Source of the DNA: Tenacibaculum gallaicum
GTDB taxonomy: Bacteria > Bacteroidota > Bacteroidia > Flavobacteriales > Flavobacteriaceae
Direction: 5' to 3'
DNA length: 64,000 bases
Assembly: GCF_003387615.1 (NCBI RefSeq)
Contig: NZ_QUNS01000002.1
Location: 186,001 to 250,000 of the forward strand
Under the pieces are notes generated by a model. That model did no database searches. It was given only the letters and a program-made list of their open reading frames with translations, and had not been told where the DNA came from. Both the position numbers and the translations under genes were made by a program. This document shows, piece after piece, positions 7,651 through 15,784 of this stretch. Positions within the stretch are counted from its first letter, which is position 1. Each line of letters starts with the position of its first letter.

Positions 7651-7980
7651 ATGAAACATGCAATCATAACAACAGTATTTATAGTATTTATTGGGGTAAG
7701 TTTGGCTTTAACAACTAAACAAAAAGAGCTTACAGATCCCATAAAAATAGCAGCAATTTTTCAAGGCTATGATGAATACGGTTATACTTTTTCATTTGTA
7801 AATGAAGAAGGAGATGACGATGTAATTACTTTTGAAGGGATATCAGAGAAAATATTGAAACTTTATAACTTAAAAGACACTAAATTTGTAGAGCAGGAAT
7901 TTGAAATCACCTATGATTATGAAGTATCAGACGATGAGGTTGAAACTCCTGTGTTACAGTCAATAAAAAAAATAGAATAA
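7651..7980 (+). CDS. Small exported hypothetical protein, paralogue of 8447-8707
   Basis: 109 residues with an N-terminal hydrophobic segment (ITTVFIVFIGVSLAL) that is either a signal peptide or a single membrane anchor. The rest is acidic, with the pattern IFQGYDEYGYTFSF, an acidic turn, IxFExI, a LKxLxLK segment and FEITYDYEVSDDEVE. The same order of motifs occurs in the 86-residue protein encoded convergently at 8447-8707, so the two are paralogues. I do not recognise the family. It is followed after 2 nt by a TerB-domain gene. Confidence 0.75.
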   Translation: MKHAIITTVFIVFIGVSLALTTKQKELTDPIKIAAIFQGYDEYGYTFSFVNEEGDDDVITFEGISEKILKLYNLKDTKFVEQEFEITYDYEVSDDEVETPVLQSIKKIE

Positions 7981-7982
7981 TT

Positions 7983-8408
7983 ATGAGTATTGTAGATTTA
8001 TACGAGTCAAGTAAGCATAGAAATAATGTAGCACACTTTAGTGCTATTTTTAATCTTGCTATCATTGATGGTGATTTAAATGAAGATGAAGAGAAATTAG
8101 TGAATCGTTTTGCTAGAAAATTAGATATAACTGAGGCAGAGTATGAAGAAATAGTAGAAAACTCTAAGAAATACCCAGTAGTGCCACAAGCAAAAACTGA
8201 TGACAGACTAGAGCGTTTGCTAGATTTATTCAAAATAATTTATTCAGATCATCAAATAGATGAGGCTGAGTTAAAATTAATTTTGAGATATGCTATTCAG
8301 CTTGGTTTTTCACAAGAAAAAGCAGAGGTAATTATCTCTAAAACTACGAAAATTTTTAGCGGTAAAATTGATTTAGATCAGTATAAGTCGATACTAAATA
8401 TCTTATAA
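7983..8408 (+). CDS. TerB-domain protein
   Basis: 141 residues of mostly alpha-helical TerB type. Two acidic helix-loop units are visible, LAIIDGDLNEDEEKLVNRFA and KIIYSDHQIDEAELKLILRY, matching the paired metal-binding repeats of the tellurite-resistance TerB family. Most family members are cytoplasmic and of unknown function, often linked to stress response or membrane complexes. It starts 2 nt after the exported small protein and ends before a bidirectional terminator. Confidence 0.8.
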   Translation: MSIVDLYESSKHRNNVAHFSAIFNLAIIDGDLNEDEEKLVNRFARKLDITEAEYEEIVENSKKYPVVPQAKTDDRLERLLDLFKIIYSDHQIDEAELKLILRYAIQLGFSQEKAEVIISKTTKIFSGKIDLDQYKSILNIL

Positions 8409-8414
8409 AAAGTA

Positions 8415-8447
8415 AAATCCCATTCTAAACAGAATGGGATTTGTTTT
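8415..8447. terminator. Bidirectional terminator
   Basis: A perfect 12-bp stem AAATCCCATTCT / AGAATGGGATTT with an AAAC loop and T-rich flanks on the right and A-rich on the left. Serves the converging genes 7983-8408 and 8447-8707. Confidence 0.88.
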
Positions 8448-8707
8448 TAAAGTAATTGTAGATTTTCTAACTTAAAAATTACGATATCTTCATCATCTAG
8501 GTCGTCAAAAATTTCTTTATACGTAATTTCAAAACTTTTATTTTTTAGAGATGAAGACTTTAAATCTAAATGTTCAAGATTCTTTTTGTTGATTTGGTCA
8601 AAATCAATAATATCTCCGTTTTCTAATTCAAAAATATAATAGCCGTTTGTGTATCCTTGATAAACACCGACTAATGTAACTGTTTGTCGTGAGTTGTAAA
8701 AAGCCAT
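8447..8707 (-). CDS. Small hypothetical protein, paralogue of 7651-7980
   Basis: 86 residues, cytoplasmic by appearance (no signal). It shares the order VYQGYTNGYYIFEL, acidic turn, IDFDQI, HLDLKSSSLKNKSFEITYKE and a late acidic patch DDLDDED with the exported 7651-7980 protein. It is the last gene of the minus-strand group that starts at speA, 12 nt after a VOC gene. Function unknown. Confidence 0.75.
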   Translation of the reverse strand: MAFYNSRQTVTLVGVYQGYTNGYYIFELENGDIIDFDQINKKNLEHLDLKSSSLKNKSFEITYKEIFDDLDDEDIVIFKLENLQLL

Positions 8708-8719
8708 GGCTGCCTATAT

Positions 8720-9133
8720 TTACATCATAAACATATCATCTTCTTCAATAAAAGTTTTAAATTCTAAAGTATATCCGTTAGGGTCTTTTATAAAAAACGA
8801 CACGTGCTCTCCGTGCTTATCTTTTAAAAAAGTTTTTTTCACACTATAATCAGATAACCAGTAGTTAACTCTGTCGTACATTTCTTCCCACATATCACTA
8901 TTTACAATAACACCAAAGTGAAAGGTGGGCAAAGTATGTTGTTCAAATTGATAGTCTGGAAAACCTAAATTAAATTGATCAACTAAAACAAAAGTTAGCT
9001 GGTTGTTAAATAGATTAATATCTACCCATTTTTCAGTTACTCTTCCAGCATGAAATCCTAGTTCATCGGTGTAAAATTTTATTGTTTCTCCTATGTTTAA
9101 ACATGGAAGTGACATGTGAAAAGTTGGATTCAT
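8720..9133 (-). CDS. VOC (glyoxalase/bleomycin-resistance) family protein
   Basis: 137 residues with the vicinal-oxygen-chelate fold pattern: an N-terminal strand MNPTFHMSLPCLNIGETIKFYTDELGF and a C-terminal strand with HVSFFIKDPNGYTLEFKTF. In metal-dependent members the metal ligands are His/Glu in these strands; His6 and the late Glu of YTLEF are candidates. The substrate cannot be read from the sequence. It sits downstream of the polyamine operon on the same strand, with a 10-nt gap to the gene upstream. Confidence 0.85.
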   Translation of the reverse strand: MNPTFHMSLPCLNIGETIKFYTDELGFHAGRVTEKWVDINLFNNQLTFVLVDQFNLGFPDYQFEQHTLPTFHFGVIVNSDMWEEMYDRVNYWLSDYSVKKTFLKDKHGEHVSFFIKDPNGYTLEFKTFIEEDDMFMM

Positions 9134-9143
9134 AATTTACTAT

Positions 9144-9422
9144 TTATTCATTATCAAAATCGTTAGTTATCTCAATTTCATCAAAAGTATCACTGCTATC
9201 ATCATCAACTTCATGATCTTCCATTGTTTGTTGCAATTGTGAACTTATTTTTACTAAATACAACGTATCATCAGTGTTTACTTCTACAGCTTTTACTGTT
9301 TCTCCTTTACTGTTTTTAAAGGAGATAATGTCAGAATGATCGTATCCGTAAGGATATCTTTCTACTAATAAATCTAAAATATCAGTAGTTAACTTAGCAT
9401 AGTCTACAATAACTCTTTTCAT
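9144..9422 (-). CDS. Small acidic hypothetical protein
   Basis: 92 residues with no signal peptide. It begins MKRVIVDYAKLTTDILDLL, has a central VKAVEVNTDDTLYLVKIS strand pattern, and ends in a very acidic tail from about residue 68 (MEDHEVDDDSSDTFDEIEI). It lies 4 nt after the deoxyhypusine-synthase-like gene, hence probably in the polyamine operon. I do not recognise the family. Confidence 0.7.
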   Translation of the reverse strand: MKRVIVDYAKLTTDILDLLVERYPYGYDHSDIISFKNSKGETVKAVEVNTDDTLYLVKISSQLQQTMEDHEVDDDSSDTFDEIEITNDFDNE

Positions 9423-9426
9423 AAGG

Positions 9427-10395
9427 TTACATTTTTAATAAATAAGCGAATATTAATGGAGCAACAATTGTTGCATCACTTTCTATAATAAACTTAGGAG
9501 TATCAATGTCTAATTTTCCCCACGTAATTTTTTCATTAGGAACTGCTCCTGAATAAGATCCGTAACTTGTGGTTGAATCTGAAATTTGACAGAAATAACT
9601 CCAGAAAGGAGTATCTTCTCTTTCTAAATCTTGATACAACATCGGTACTACACAAATAGGAAAATCTCCTGCAATTCCTCCTCCAATTTGAAAGAAACCG
9701 ATTCCATCCTTTGAATTTTCAGTATACCAATGAGCTAAGAAAGTCATATATTCAATTCCTGATTTCATAGTAGAAGCTTTTAATTCTCCTTTTACTACGT
9801 AGGAAGCAAAAATATTTCCCATTGTGCTATCTTCCCATCCAGGAACAACAATAGGTAAGTTCTTTTCTGCTGCTGCATACATCCAAGAGTCTTTTAAATC
9901 GATTTCGTAATACTCTTCTAAAACTCCTGATAATAATAACTTGTACATAAATTCATGTGGAAGATAACGCTCACCAGCTCCTTCTGCGTCTTTCCAAATT
10001 TTGAAAATATGCTTCTGTAAACGCCTAAAAGCTTCCTCTTCAGGAATACATGTATCGGTAACTCGGTTTAACCCTTTTAATAATAAATCCCACTCTTCTT
10101 GTGGAGTTAAATCACGATAGTTTGGTACTCTTTTATAATGAGAGTGAGCAACTAGGTTCATGATATCTTCTTCAAGGTTGGCACCGGTACAAGAAATGAT
10201 ATGTACTTTATCTTGACGAATCATTTCAGCAAAAATTTTTCCTAATTCAGCAGTACTCATAGCACCTGCTAATGATACTAACATTTTAGATCCTTGTTCT
10301 AATTGTGCCTCATACCCTTTTGCAGCATCTACTAATGCAGCAGCGTTGAAGTGCAGGAAGTATTTTTCTATAAAATTGGTTATAGGTTTGTTCAT
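9427..10395 (-). CDS. Deoxyhypusine-synthase-like enzyme, probable homospermidine synthase
   Basis: 322 residues of the DHS family. The NAD-binding and active-site signatures are present: SCTGANLEEDIMNLVAHSHY, GGGIAGDFPICVVPML, TTSYGSYSGA, and near the C-terminus ITWGKLD with Lys294 at the position of the imine-forming lysine of DHS, then ESDATIVAPL. Bacteria lack the eIF5A substrate. In several bacteria DHS homologues transfer an aminobutyl group to putrescine to make sym-homospermidine, the main polyamine of many flavobacteria. The gene lies in one operon with speA and speB, which supply putrescine, so homospermidine synthesis is the best inference. Confidence 0.85.
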   Translation of the reverse strand: MNKPITNFIEKYFLHFNAAALVDAAKGYEAQLEQGSKMLVSLAGAMSTAELGKIFAEMIRQDKVHIISCTGANLEEDIMNLVAHSHYKRVPNYRDLTPQEEWDLLLKGLNRVTDTCIPEEEAFRRLQKHIFKIWKDAEGAGERYLPHEFMYKLLLSGVLEEYYEIDLKDSWMYAAAEKNLPIVVPGWEDSTMGNIFASYVVKGELKASTMKSGIEYMTFLAHWYTENSKDGIGFFQIGGGIAGDFPICVVPMLYQDLEREDTPFWSYFCQISDSTTSYGSYSGAVPNEKITWGKLDIDTPKFIIESDATIVAPLIFAYLLKM

Positions 10396-10406
10396 TTTTT
10401 ATTTTG

Positions 10407-11186
10407 TTAAATGATTTTTTCAACAATTACCTGTACTACTTCAAAAAGGATTAAAAGAATGATAATCCACTCTAGCATGCTGCTGTATTTATGCTGTAGT
10501 ATATCGTTGAATAAATCTAAATTTTCTTTAATTACGTTTAAACTATTTTCAATTCCTTGATGACGTTTTAAAATGTCTAACTCATCTTTTAGTTTATAAT
10601 CTAAATCAGACAAGTCTTTGTTATTCCAAGCTACATCTGGTGAGTCAAAAACGAATAGATTTTCAGCAATGTTGTTTTTTAAATTTAAGGTTTTACCAAT
10701 AAATTTTCGCATTTGAATTTTAGAAAGTTTAAAACTTCCTGTTTTTTCTAATTGTTTTGAATACACTAATGTTTTATCGTGTAAATCAGATGTTTTGTTT
10801 ACATAATTCATTAATGCTACCGATTGTGCTAGGTTAAGCATGATAATATGTGCCACATCATCGTTTAATTCTTTAATTTGAATAGTTCCAAAATCAACTT
10901 CTATCGAATTAGAAAAAGTTAAGTTGTATTTTTCTGAAGGCAAGTTATTGATAGCTGACCTTTCTTTGTTGATTAAAAAACTAACAATTTGACTCGTTAA
11001 ATCATCTGCACAGTTAATAAAAACGACACTTCCATATTCTTTTATATAGAGGTATGAATCGTTTGTAATTTTATATAATAAAAAAGAATGTTCTCTTTTT
11101 ATTAAATCATACGATTCAAACTGTGAACGAACATCACTAAGTGCTATTCGTTTTTCAAGATGATATGCAAATGCTTTTAAGTGCAT
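10407..11186 (-). CDS. RMD1/DUF155 family membrane-anchored protein
   Basis: 259 residues with the layout of the RMD1/YagE (DUF155) family. A mixed alpha/beta N-terminal region is followed by a helical segment with KLKDELDILKRHQGIENS and LDLFNDILQHKYSS, and by one C-terminal membrane helix (EWIIILLILFEVVQVIV). Eukaryotic RMD proteins are mitochondrial inner-membrane proteins linked to translation or sporulation; the bacterial ones are uncharacterised. It lies 1 nt after speB and 11 nt before the DHS-like gene, inside the polyamine operon, an unexpected place for such a protein. Confidence 0.82.
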   Translation of the reverse strand: MHLKAFAYHLEKRIALSDVRSQFESYDLIKREHSFLLYKITNDSYLYIKEYGSVVFINCADDLTSQIVSFLINKERSAINNLPSEKYNLTFSNSIEVDFGTIQIKELNDDVAHIIMLNLAQSVALMNYVNKTSDLHDKTLVYSKQLEKTGSFKLSKIQMRKFIGKTLNLKNNIAENLFVFDSPDVAWNNKDLSDLDYKLKDELDILKRHQGIENSLNVIKENLDLFNDILQHKYSSMLEWIIILLILFEVVQVIVEKII

Positions 11187-11187
11187 C

Positions 11188-12126
11188 TTAATAATCGTTG
11201 TCGTCGTTTTTAAACTTCGCTAATTTGTTAAATGGCGAACTATCTTCTTCATCGTAAACTTCTTCATCTTCCATTTTAGAAGAGAATTTATAGCTTAACA
11301 TTTTATAGTACAATTTAGCCGCTAAAAAGTCTGATGACTTTTCACTTTTATTAGGACATAATTCTACAATATCAAAACCAACCACATTTCTTTCAGTAAA
11401 TACTTTCTTTAAAAACTCTAAAGTTTCGTAGTAAAACAATCCTCCTGGTTCAGGGGTTCCTGTACTTGGTAATAATGATGGATCGATTGCATCTAAATCA
11501 AAGGTTATAAAAACATTGCCTGTTAATTGGTCAATTACTTCATCTATCCAGTATTCATTCATTGCCATATCGTGTGCAAAAAAAACTTTATCCATGTTCA
11601 TAGAAGACTTTTCTGATATGTCCATGCTACGAATACCTACTTGTACTAAGTTAGTTGTTTGATTTGCTTCATATACCGCACAAGCATGATTGTAAGAGCT
11701 ACCTTCGTATTCTTTTCGTAAATCTGCATGTGCGTCAATATGTAATACTGTTAAGTTGTTAAAACATTCATTAAAAGCACGGATTGTTCCTATTGAAATT
11801 GAATGTTCTCCACCAAAAAGAGTTACAAACTTATTTTTATTGATGAATTTTTTAGTGGTTGCATGTACAGCTTCTACCATAGCTTCAGGAGAAGAATTTT
11901 CCGTAACAGCATCAGCTAAATAAACACCTTCTTTGTATACTTCACTATCAGTTTCTATATCGTATAACTCCATGTTTTCAGAAGCATTTAAAAATGCTTC
12001 AGGACCTTTGTCTGCTCCTTTCTGCCAAGTGCTAGTCCCGTCATAAGGAACAGGGATTAGTACTACTTTAGCATTTTCTAATTTTGCGTATTGGTCAGGG
12101 ATTCCTGCGTAATTTCTTTTTTTCAT
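11188..12126 (-). CDS. speB: Agmatinase / ureohydrolase
   Basis: Hydrolyses agmatine to putrescine and urea in the cytoplasm. The manganese-binding motifs of the arginase family are complete: GGEHSIS, HIDAHADLR (two Asp and His ligands) and FDLDAIDPSLLPSTGTPEPGG. At 312 residues it is of normal size, with a short acidic C-terminal tail. The gene stands between speA (15 nt upstream) and the RMD1-like gene, which supports agmatine rather than arginine or formiminoglutamate as substrate. Confidence 0.93.
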   Translation of the reverse strand: MKKRNYAGIPDQYAKLENAKVVLIPVPYDGTSTWQKGADKGPEAFLNASENMELYDIETDSEVYKEGVYLADAVTENSSPEAMVEAVHATTKKFINKNKFVTLFGGEHSISIGTIRAFNECFNNLTVLHIDAHADLRKEYEGSSYNHACAVYEANQTTNLVQVGIRSMDISEKSSMNMDKVFFAHDMAMNEYWIDEVIDQLTGNVFITFDLDAIDPSLLPSTGTPEPGGLFYYETLEFLKKVFTERNVVGFDIVELCPNKSEKSSDFLAAKLYYKMLSYKFSSKMEDEEVYDEEDSSPFNKLAKFKNDDNDY

Positions 12127-12141
12127 GTTGATATTTTTTTA

Positions 12142-13533
12142 CTAGTATCCTAAAATTGATAATAGTTCTTCGCTTTTTTGTTGTTCTTTAAATAATTTGG
12201 TGGTTAAATCACCATTTTCGTTTTTTTCAATTAGTATATGTTTGGGCGTTGGTATTAAACAGTGTTGTAATCCGCCAAAGCCACCAATAGTTTCTTGGTA
12301 AGCTCCTGTATTGAAAAAACCGACATATAACGGCCTCTCTTTTTCATATACAGGCAAATAAATTCCGTTTACATGCTGTTCAGAATTGTAATAATCATCG
12401 CTATCACAGGTCAATCCACCTAATAAAACACGTTCATACCTATGATTCCATTTATTAATAGGAAGCATAATAAAGCGTTTGTTTATAGCCCAAGAATCAG
12501 GTAACGTAGTGATGAAAGATGAGTTAATCATATTCCATTTTTCACGGTCGTTTTGTTTTTTTTGATATAATACTTCATATACAGCTCCTCCAGCTTCACC
12601 AACGGTAAAACTTCCAAATTCAGTAAAAATATTAGGTACTGATACACCAGCTTCTTTACAAGAAAGGTTTATTTGGTTTATAATTTCATCTACCATGTAT
12701 TCATAATCGTAATCAAATGCTAATGAGTTTTTAATAGGGAAACCTCCACCAATATTTAAGCTATCTAGGCATGGACATACTTTTTTTAGCTTGGTATATA
12801 CTCGTAAACATTTTACTAATTCGTTCCAATAATAGGCGTTATCTCTAATTCCTGTATTGATAAAGAAGTGTAGCATCTTTAGCTCTACTTGTGGGTTATT
12901 AGCGATTTCACGTTCGTAAAACGATACAATATTTTTGTAACCAATTCCTAAACGGCTAGTGTAAAACTCAAACTTAGGCTCTTCTTCTGAAGCAATACGA
13001 ATTCCTACGTTAAATTTACTTCTAGTTTCGTCTAACAATAAGTTTAACTCCTCGTAATTGTCAATTATTGGTATGCAATTTGTATGCCCACCATCAATTA
13101 AACTTATAATATTGGCAATGTATTGGTCGCGTTTAAAACCGTTACACAATACATAAGCATCATCACTTAATTTTCCTTCTTTTTTTAGTGATTTTACAAT
13201 ATCAATATCAAAAGCAGATGAGGTCTCAATGTGTATATCGTTTTTTAAAGCTTCGTCTAGCACATATTTAAAATGAGAGCTTTTAGTACAATAACTGTAG
13301 TTGTAAGTACCTTGGTAATTGTGTTTTTCAATAGCTGTATGAAACCAGTTTTTAGCTTTGTTTATGTTTTCTGATATTTTGGGTAAATAGGTGAATTTTA
13401 ACGGTGCTCCGTATTGTTTCACTAATTCCAGCATATCAATGTTGTGAAAAAATAAATTGTTGTTTTCTGTATGAAATTCCGCTTGCGGAAAATCAAATGT
13501 TTGTTCTATTAAGTCTTTATATTTAGTATTCAT
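12142..13533 (-). CDS. speA: Arginine decarboxylase, PLP-dependent (alanine racemase fold)
   Basis: 463 residues from the ATG at 13533; a further in-frame ATG at 13575 adds 14 poorly conserved residues. It is the shorter Bacteroidota form of biosynthetic arginine decarboxylase, which makes agmatine. The PLP-binding lysine lies in YSYCTKSSHFKYV, the glycine-rich phosphate loop is LNIGGGFP, and the C-terminal catalytic cysteine motif is CDSDDYY. First gene of the minus-strand polyamine operon speA-speB-RMD1-DHS. A CAAAAATA box at 13578-13585 (TATTTTTG on the coding strand) is a probable -7 element. Confidence 0.9.
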   Translation of the reverse strand: MNTKYKDLIEQTFDFPQAEFHTENNNLFFHNIDMLELVKQYGAPLKFTYLPKISENINKAKNWFHTAIEKHNYQGTYNYSYCTKSSHFKYVLDEALKNDIHIETSSAFDIDIVKSLKKEGKLSDDAYVLCNGFKRDQYIANIISLIDGGHTNCIPIIDNYEELNLLLDETRSKFNVGIRIASEEEPKFEFYTSRLGIGYKNIVSFYEREIANNPQVELKMLHFFINTGIRDNAYYWNELVKCLRVYTKLKKVCPCLDSLNIGGGFPIKNSLAFDYDYEYMVDEIINQINLSCKEAGVSVPNIFTEFGSFTVGEAGGAVYEVLYQKKQNDREKWNMINSSFITTLPDSWAINKRFIMLPINKWNHRYERVLLGGLTCDSDDYYNSEQHVNGIYLPVYEKERPLYVGFFNTGAYQETIGGFGGLQHCLIPTPKHILIEKNENGDLTTKLFKEQQKSEELLSILGY

Positions 13534-13680
13534 TGTTATTTTAGTTGTATCTGTATGTTGGGTACAGACAATCATTCCAAAAATAGTTAAGGCATAGACC
13601 CGAAACTTTTTTAAATAAAATGTATAACAGATTTTGTTGTTGTGTTACAACAAGCTGTTAAACCAAAATAAATTAAATAG

Positions 13681-13845
13681 TTAGACTCTTAAAGCTAAGC
13701 AATCACCACACTGTTTATAAAAATTCAGTGGTAGAGAGTATTGAAAGTTGGAAGAAACCTTAATTTTTCGGTTGTGTTTCTCAAACACTAAGTAATCAAC
13801 TATCTTCCCATAGAAGTTATTGCCGAAATAAGTAAAACGTAACAT
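13681..13845 (-). CDS. Possible 54-aa small protein
   Basis: An open frame of 54 codons with ATG and TAA lies in the otherwise empty gap between speA and mscS. The predicted product starts MLRFTYFGNNFYGKIVDYLV and ends with YKQCGDCLALRV; it is rich in aromatic residues and has a CXXC-like CGDC. There is no clear ribosome-binding site, as is usual in this phylum. The amino-acid composition is plausible, but I recognise no family, and it may be a remnant or chance frame. Confidence 0.35.
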   Translation of the reverse strand: MLRFTYFGNNFYGKIVDYLVFEKHNRKIKVSSNFQYSLPLNFYKQCGDCLALRV

Positions 13846-13938
13846 TTTGACTTATATAATAAGATGCGGTAAATGTAAACTATTTTTTAATACAACAAAC
13901 TTTTTTTTATTTTTTTTAATGGATTGATTTGTAGTTTT

Positions 13939-14466
13939 TTAGTCTTTTTTTTGATTCCTTATTAACTCTATTCCTTTGTATAGAATAGTTGTATTGGGTA
14001 TCGTAATTTCTCTTTTTTCTTCTGGCATGTATAAAAGAACATAAAAACCAGTAATGTTTTTAACAACTCCTTGTAAATCGAAGTCTTTGTCTATAATTTT
14101 TATAGTATCGCCAATGCGCATAGGATGATAAAAAAACAAAATAATACTAGCTGTTAGGTTTGATAAAATAGACCATTGAGCAAAAAAACCAACTCCAAGT
14201 ACCGCAAGTATTGAAGAAGCAAAAACGATAACTTCTTTAAAGTTAATACCAAAAATTATCAACGAGATAAAGAAAGCTAAGGTATAATATAGAAAATAAC
14301 TTAGGTTTAATATCAATTTTCTTCTATGAGGTTCAATAGCATTTTTTACGATATAAGATCGGGTGAGTTTTTTAGTAAGATGAATCAAAAAAAATAACGT
14401 TGCTATTAAAAACAAGAACTGTAAAAACGGACTGAAGAGAGACAGTTCTAAAAAACGATTTTTCAT
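13939..14466 (-). CDS. Small-conductance mechanosensitive channel (MscS family), minimal form
   Basis: 175 residues with about three membrane segments. The third contains a glycine/alanine-rich pore helix (FASSILAVLGVGFFAQWSIL), and a beta domain follows (FFYHPMRIGDTIKI, LQGVVKNITGFYVLL, ITIPNTTIL), as in MscS. The large C-terminal vestibule domain is missing, so this is a short variant. It gates under membrane tension in hypo-osmotic shock. Divergent from the universal stress protein gene; a CAAATATA box (14485-14492, TATATTTG on the coding strand) lies 19 nt before its start. Confidence 0.88.
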   Translation of the reverse strand: MKNRFLELSLFSPFLQFLFLIATLFFLIHLTKKLTRSYIVKNAIEPHRRKLILNLSYFLYYTLAFFISLIIFGINFKEVIVFASSILAVLGVGFFAQWSILSNLTASIILFFYHPMRIGDTIKIIDKDFDLQGVVKNITGFYVLLYMPEEKREITIPNTTILYKGIELIRNQKKD

Positions 14467-14529
14467 TATTGAGTATTTTTATTACAAATATACTTCTGGT
14501 TTTGTAAATACAATCTCGAAATAAAAAAT

Positions 14530-14537
14530 TATATTTG
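14530..14537 (+). promoter_or_regulatory. -7 box TATATTTG of the universal stress protein gene
   Basis: Perfect TAnnTTTG box 26 nt before the ATG at 14564. Together with the box for mscS on the other strand (14485-14492) it forms a divergent promoter region. Confidence 0.6.
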
Positions 14538-14563
14538 ATTGGAAATCATAATTCTATATCGTT

Positions 14564-15397
14564 ATGAAAAACATTTTAATACCATATAATTTTTCAGAGG
14601 TGGCAATTAATGCACTGAATTATACAAAACAATTGTTTAAAGATGTTGAGGCAACTATTTATTTATTAGATGTGTACATAAGTCAACCTTCAGAACTTTT
14701 AAGTGATGAAGAAAATGAAAAATGGTTTAATGAAATGGATAATGAAATTGAAGACGAATTAAAGTATCTGATTGATGTTTTAAGAAGAGAAGATACTAGT
14801 TTTAAATACGATTATATTGTAGCATCTAATTCATTAACCAAAGCAGTAACGAACACAATTAAAGAAAAGGATATTGATGTTGTAATTACAGGTACAAAAG
14901 GAGCAAAAAGCTTAACTGAAATATTTATTGGTACCAATACCATGAAAATAATTAATGCGGTTAATGAATGCCCAATATTGGTAGTACCAATGAATTATAA
15001 GTATAAAGCATTACATCAGATAGTATTTTCAACAAATTATAAAAGGACGTTTACAGTAAGAGAGCTACAATTTTTAGTGAATTTAACGACAATTAAAAAA
15101 AGTTTAATTGAAGTTGTGAATCTTTCAGAAGAAAGTTTTCTGTCTGAAAATCAGCAGAGAAATAAAGTTAAATTAAGAGAATTACTACAAGAGCTAAATG
15201 TTGTGTATAAAAAGTTAGATTGGAAAGATTCTGAAACATTAACTTTAGAAAATCATATAGAAGAAACAGAAAGCGAACTGTTGGTTTTAATAAATCATAA
15301 ATACAACTTCTTTAATCGTTTGTTAGATGAAAACGTAATTAAAAAATCGGCATTTAATAGTAAAATACCTTTATTAATATTACCAGAAATAGTGTAA
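14564..15397 (+). CDS. Universal stress protein (two tandem Usp domains)
   Basis: 277 residues. The first UspA domain (1-145) starts MKNILIPYNFSEVAINALNY and ends with VITGTKGAKSLTEIFIGTNTMKI followed by CPILVVPM, close to the ATP-binding G2xG9xGS pattern of Usp. The second domain (about 150-277) is more divergent and ends KIPLLILPEIV. Cytoplasmic stress-response protein. The next gene starts 2 nt after its stop. Confidence 0.9.
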   Translation: MKNILIPYNFSEVAINALNYTKQLFKDVEATIYLLDVYISQPSELLSDEENEKWFNEMDNEIEDELKYLIDVLRREDTSFKYDYIVASNSLTKAVTNTIKEKDIDVVITGTKGAKSLTEIFIGTNTMKIINAVNECPILVVPMNYKYKALHQIVFSTNYKRTFTVRELQFLVNLTTIKKSLIEVVNLSEESFLSENQQRNKVKLRELLQELNVVYKKLDWKDSETLTLENHIEETESELLVLINHKYNFFNRLLDENVIKKSAFNSKIPLLILPEIV

Positions 15398-15399
15398 TT

Positions 15400-15777
15400 A
15401 TGAAGTTTACTGAAGAGTTCTATAAAAGTATAGCTAACTTGTTTTATGCAGTTTCTATGGTTGATAAAAAGATGACGATAGAAGAAAAAAAGAGTATTGT
15501 TAAAAGGGTGGAAAAAAATTGGTCTACTTCAGAAAACAAATCGGATAGTGAATTGATTTATGAAACCTTAAGAAGGTTGATTAAAGAAAAAGTTACTTCA
15601 GAAGAAGCCTATGAAAGCTTTAAAAAATATTATTTAGCAGATAAAGAGAAATTCTCAAAAAAAGTAATTCATGATTTATTAGCTGCATCACATGAAATTT
15701 CTAGTTCTTATGCCGGAAAAAATAAGTCAGAACTCATAATTTTGGCAAAGTTGCATAAACTATTCAAACTTGTTTAA
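15400..15777 (+). CDS. Small helical protein, TerB-like
   Basis: 125 residues, all-helical by appearance. The N-terminal helix pair IANLFYAVSMVDKKMTIEEKKSIVKRVE resembles the acidic helix-loop of TerB proteins (compare the one at 7983), but the second unit is weak. It is translated 2 nt after the universal stress protein and overlaps no true coding sequence. Function unknown; a stress-linked role is inferred from context only. Confidence 0.65.
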   Translation: MKFTEEFYKSIANLFYAVSMVDKKMTIEEKKSIVKRVEKNWSTSENKSDSELIYETLRRLIKEKVTSEEAYESFKKYYLADKEKFSKKVIHDLLAASHEISSSYAGKNKSELIILAKLHKLFKLV

Positions 15778-15784
15778 AAACAAC

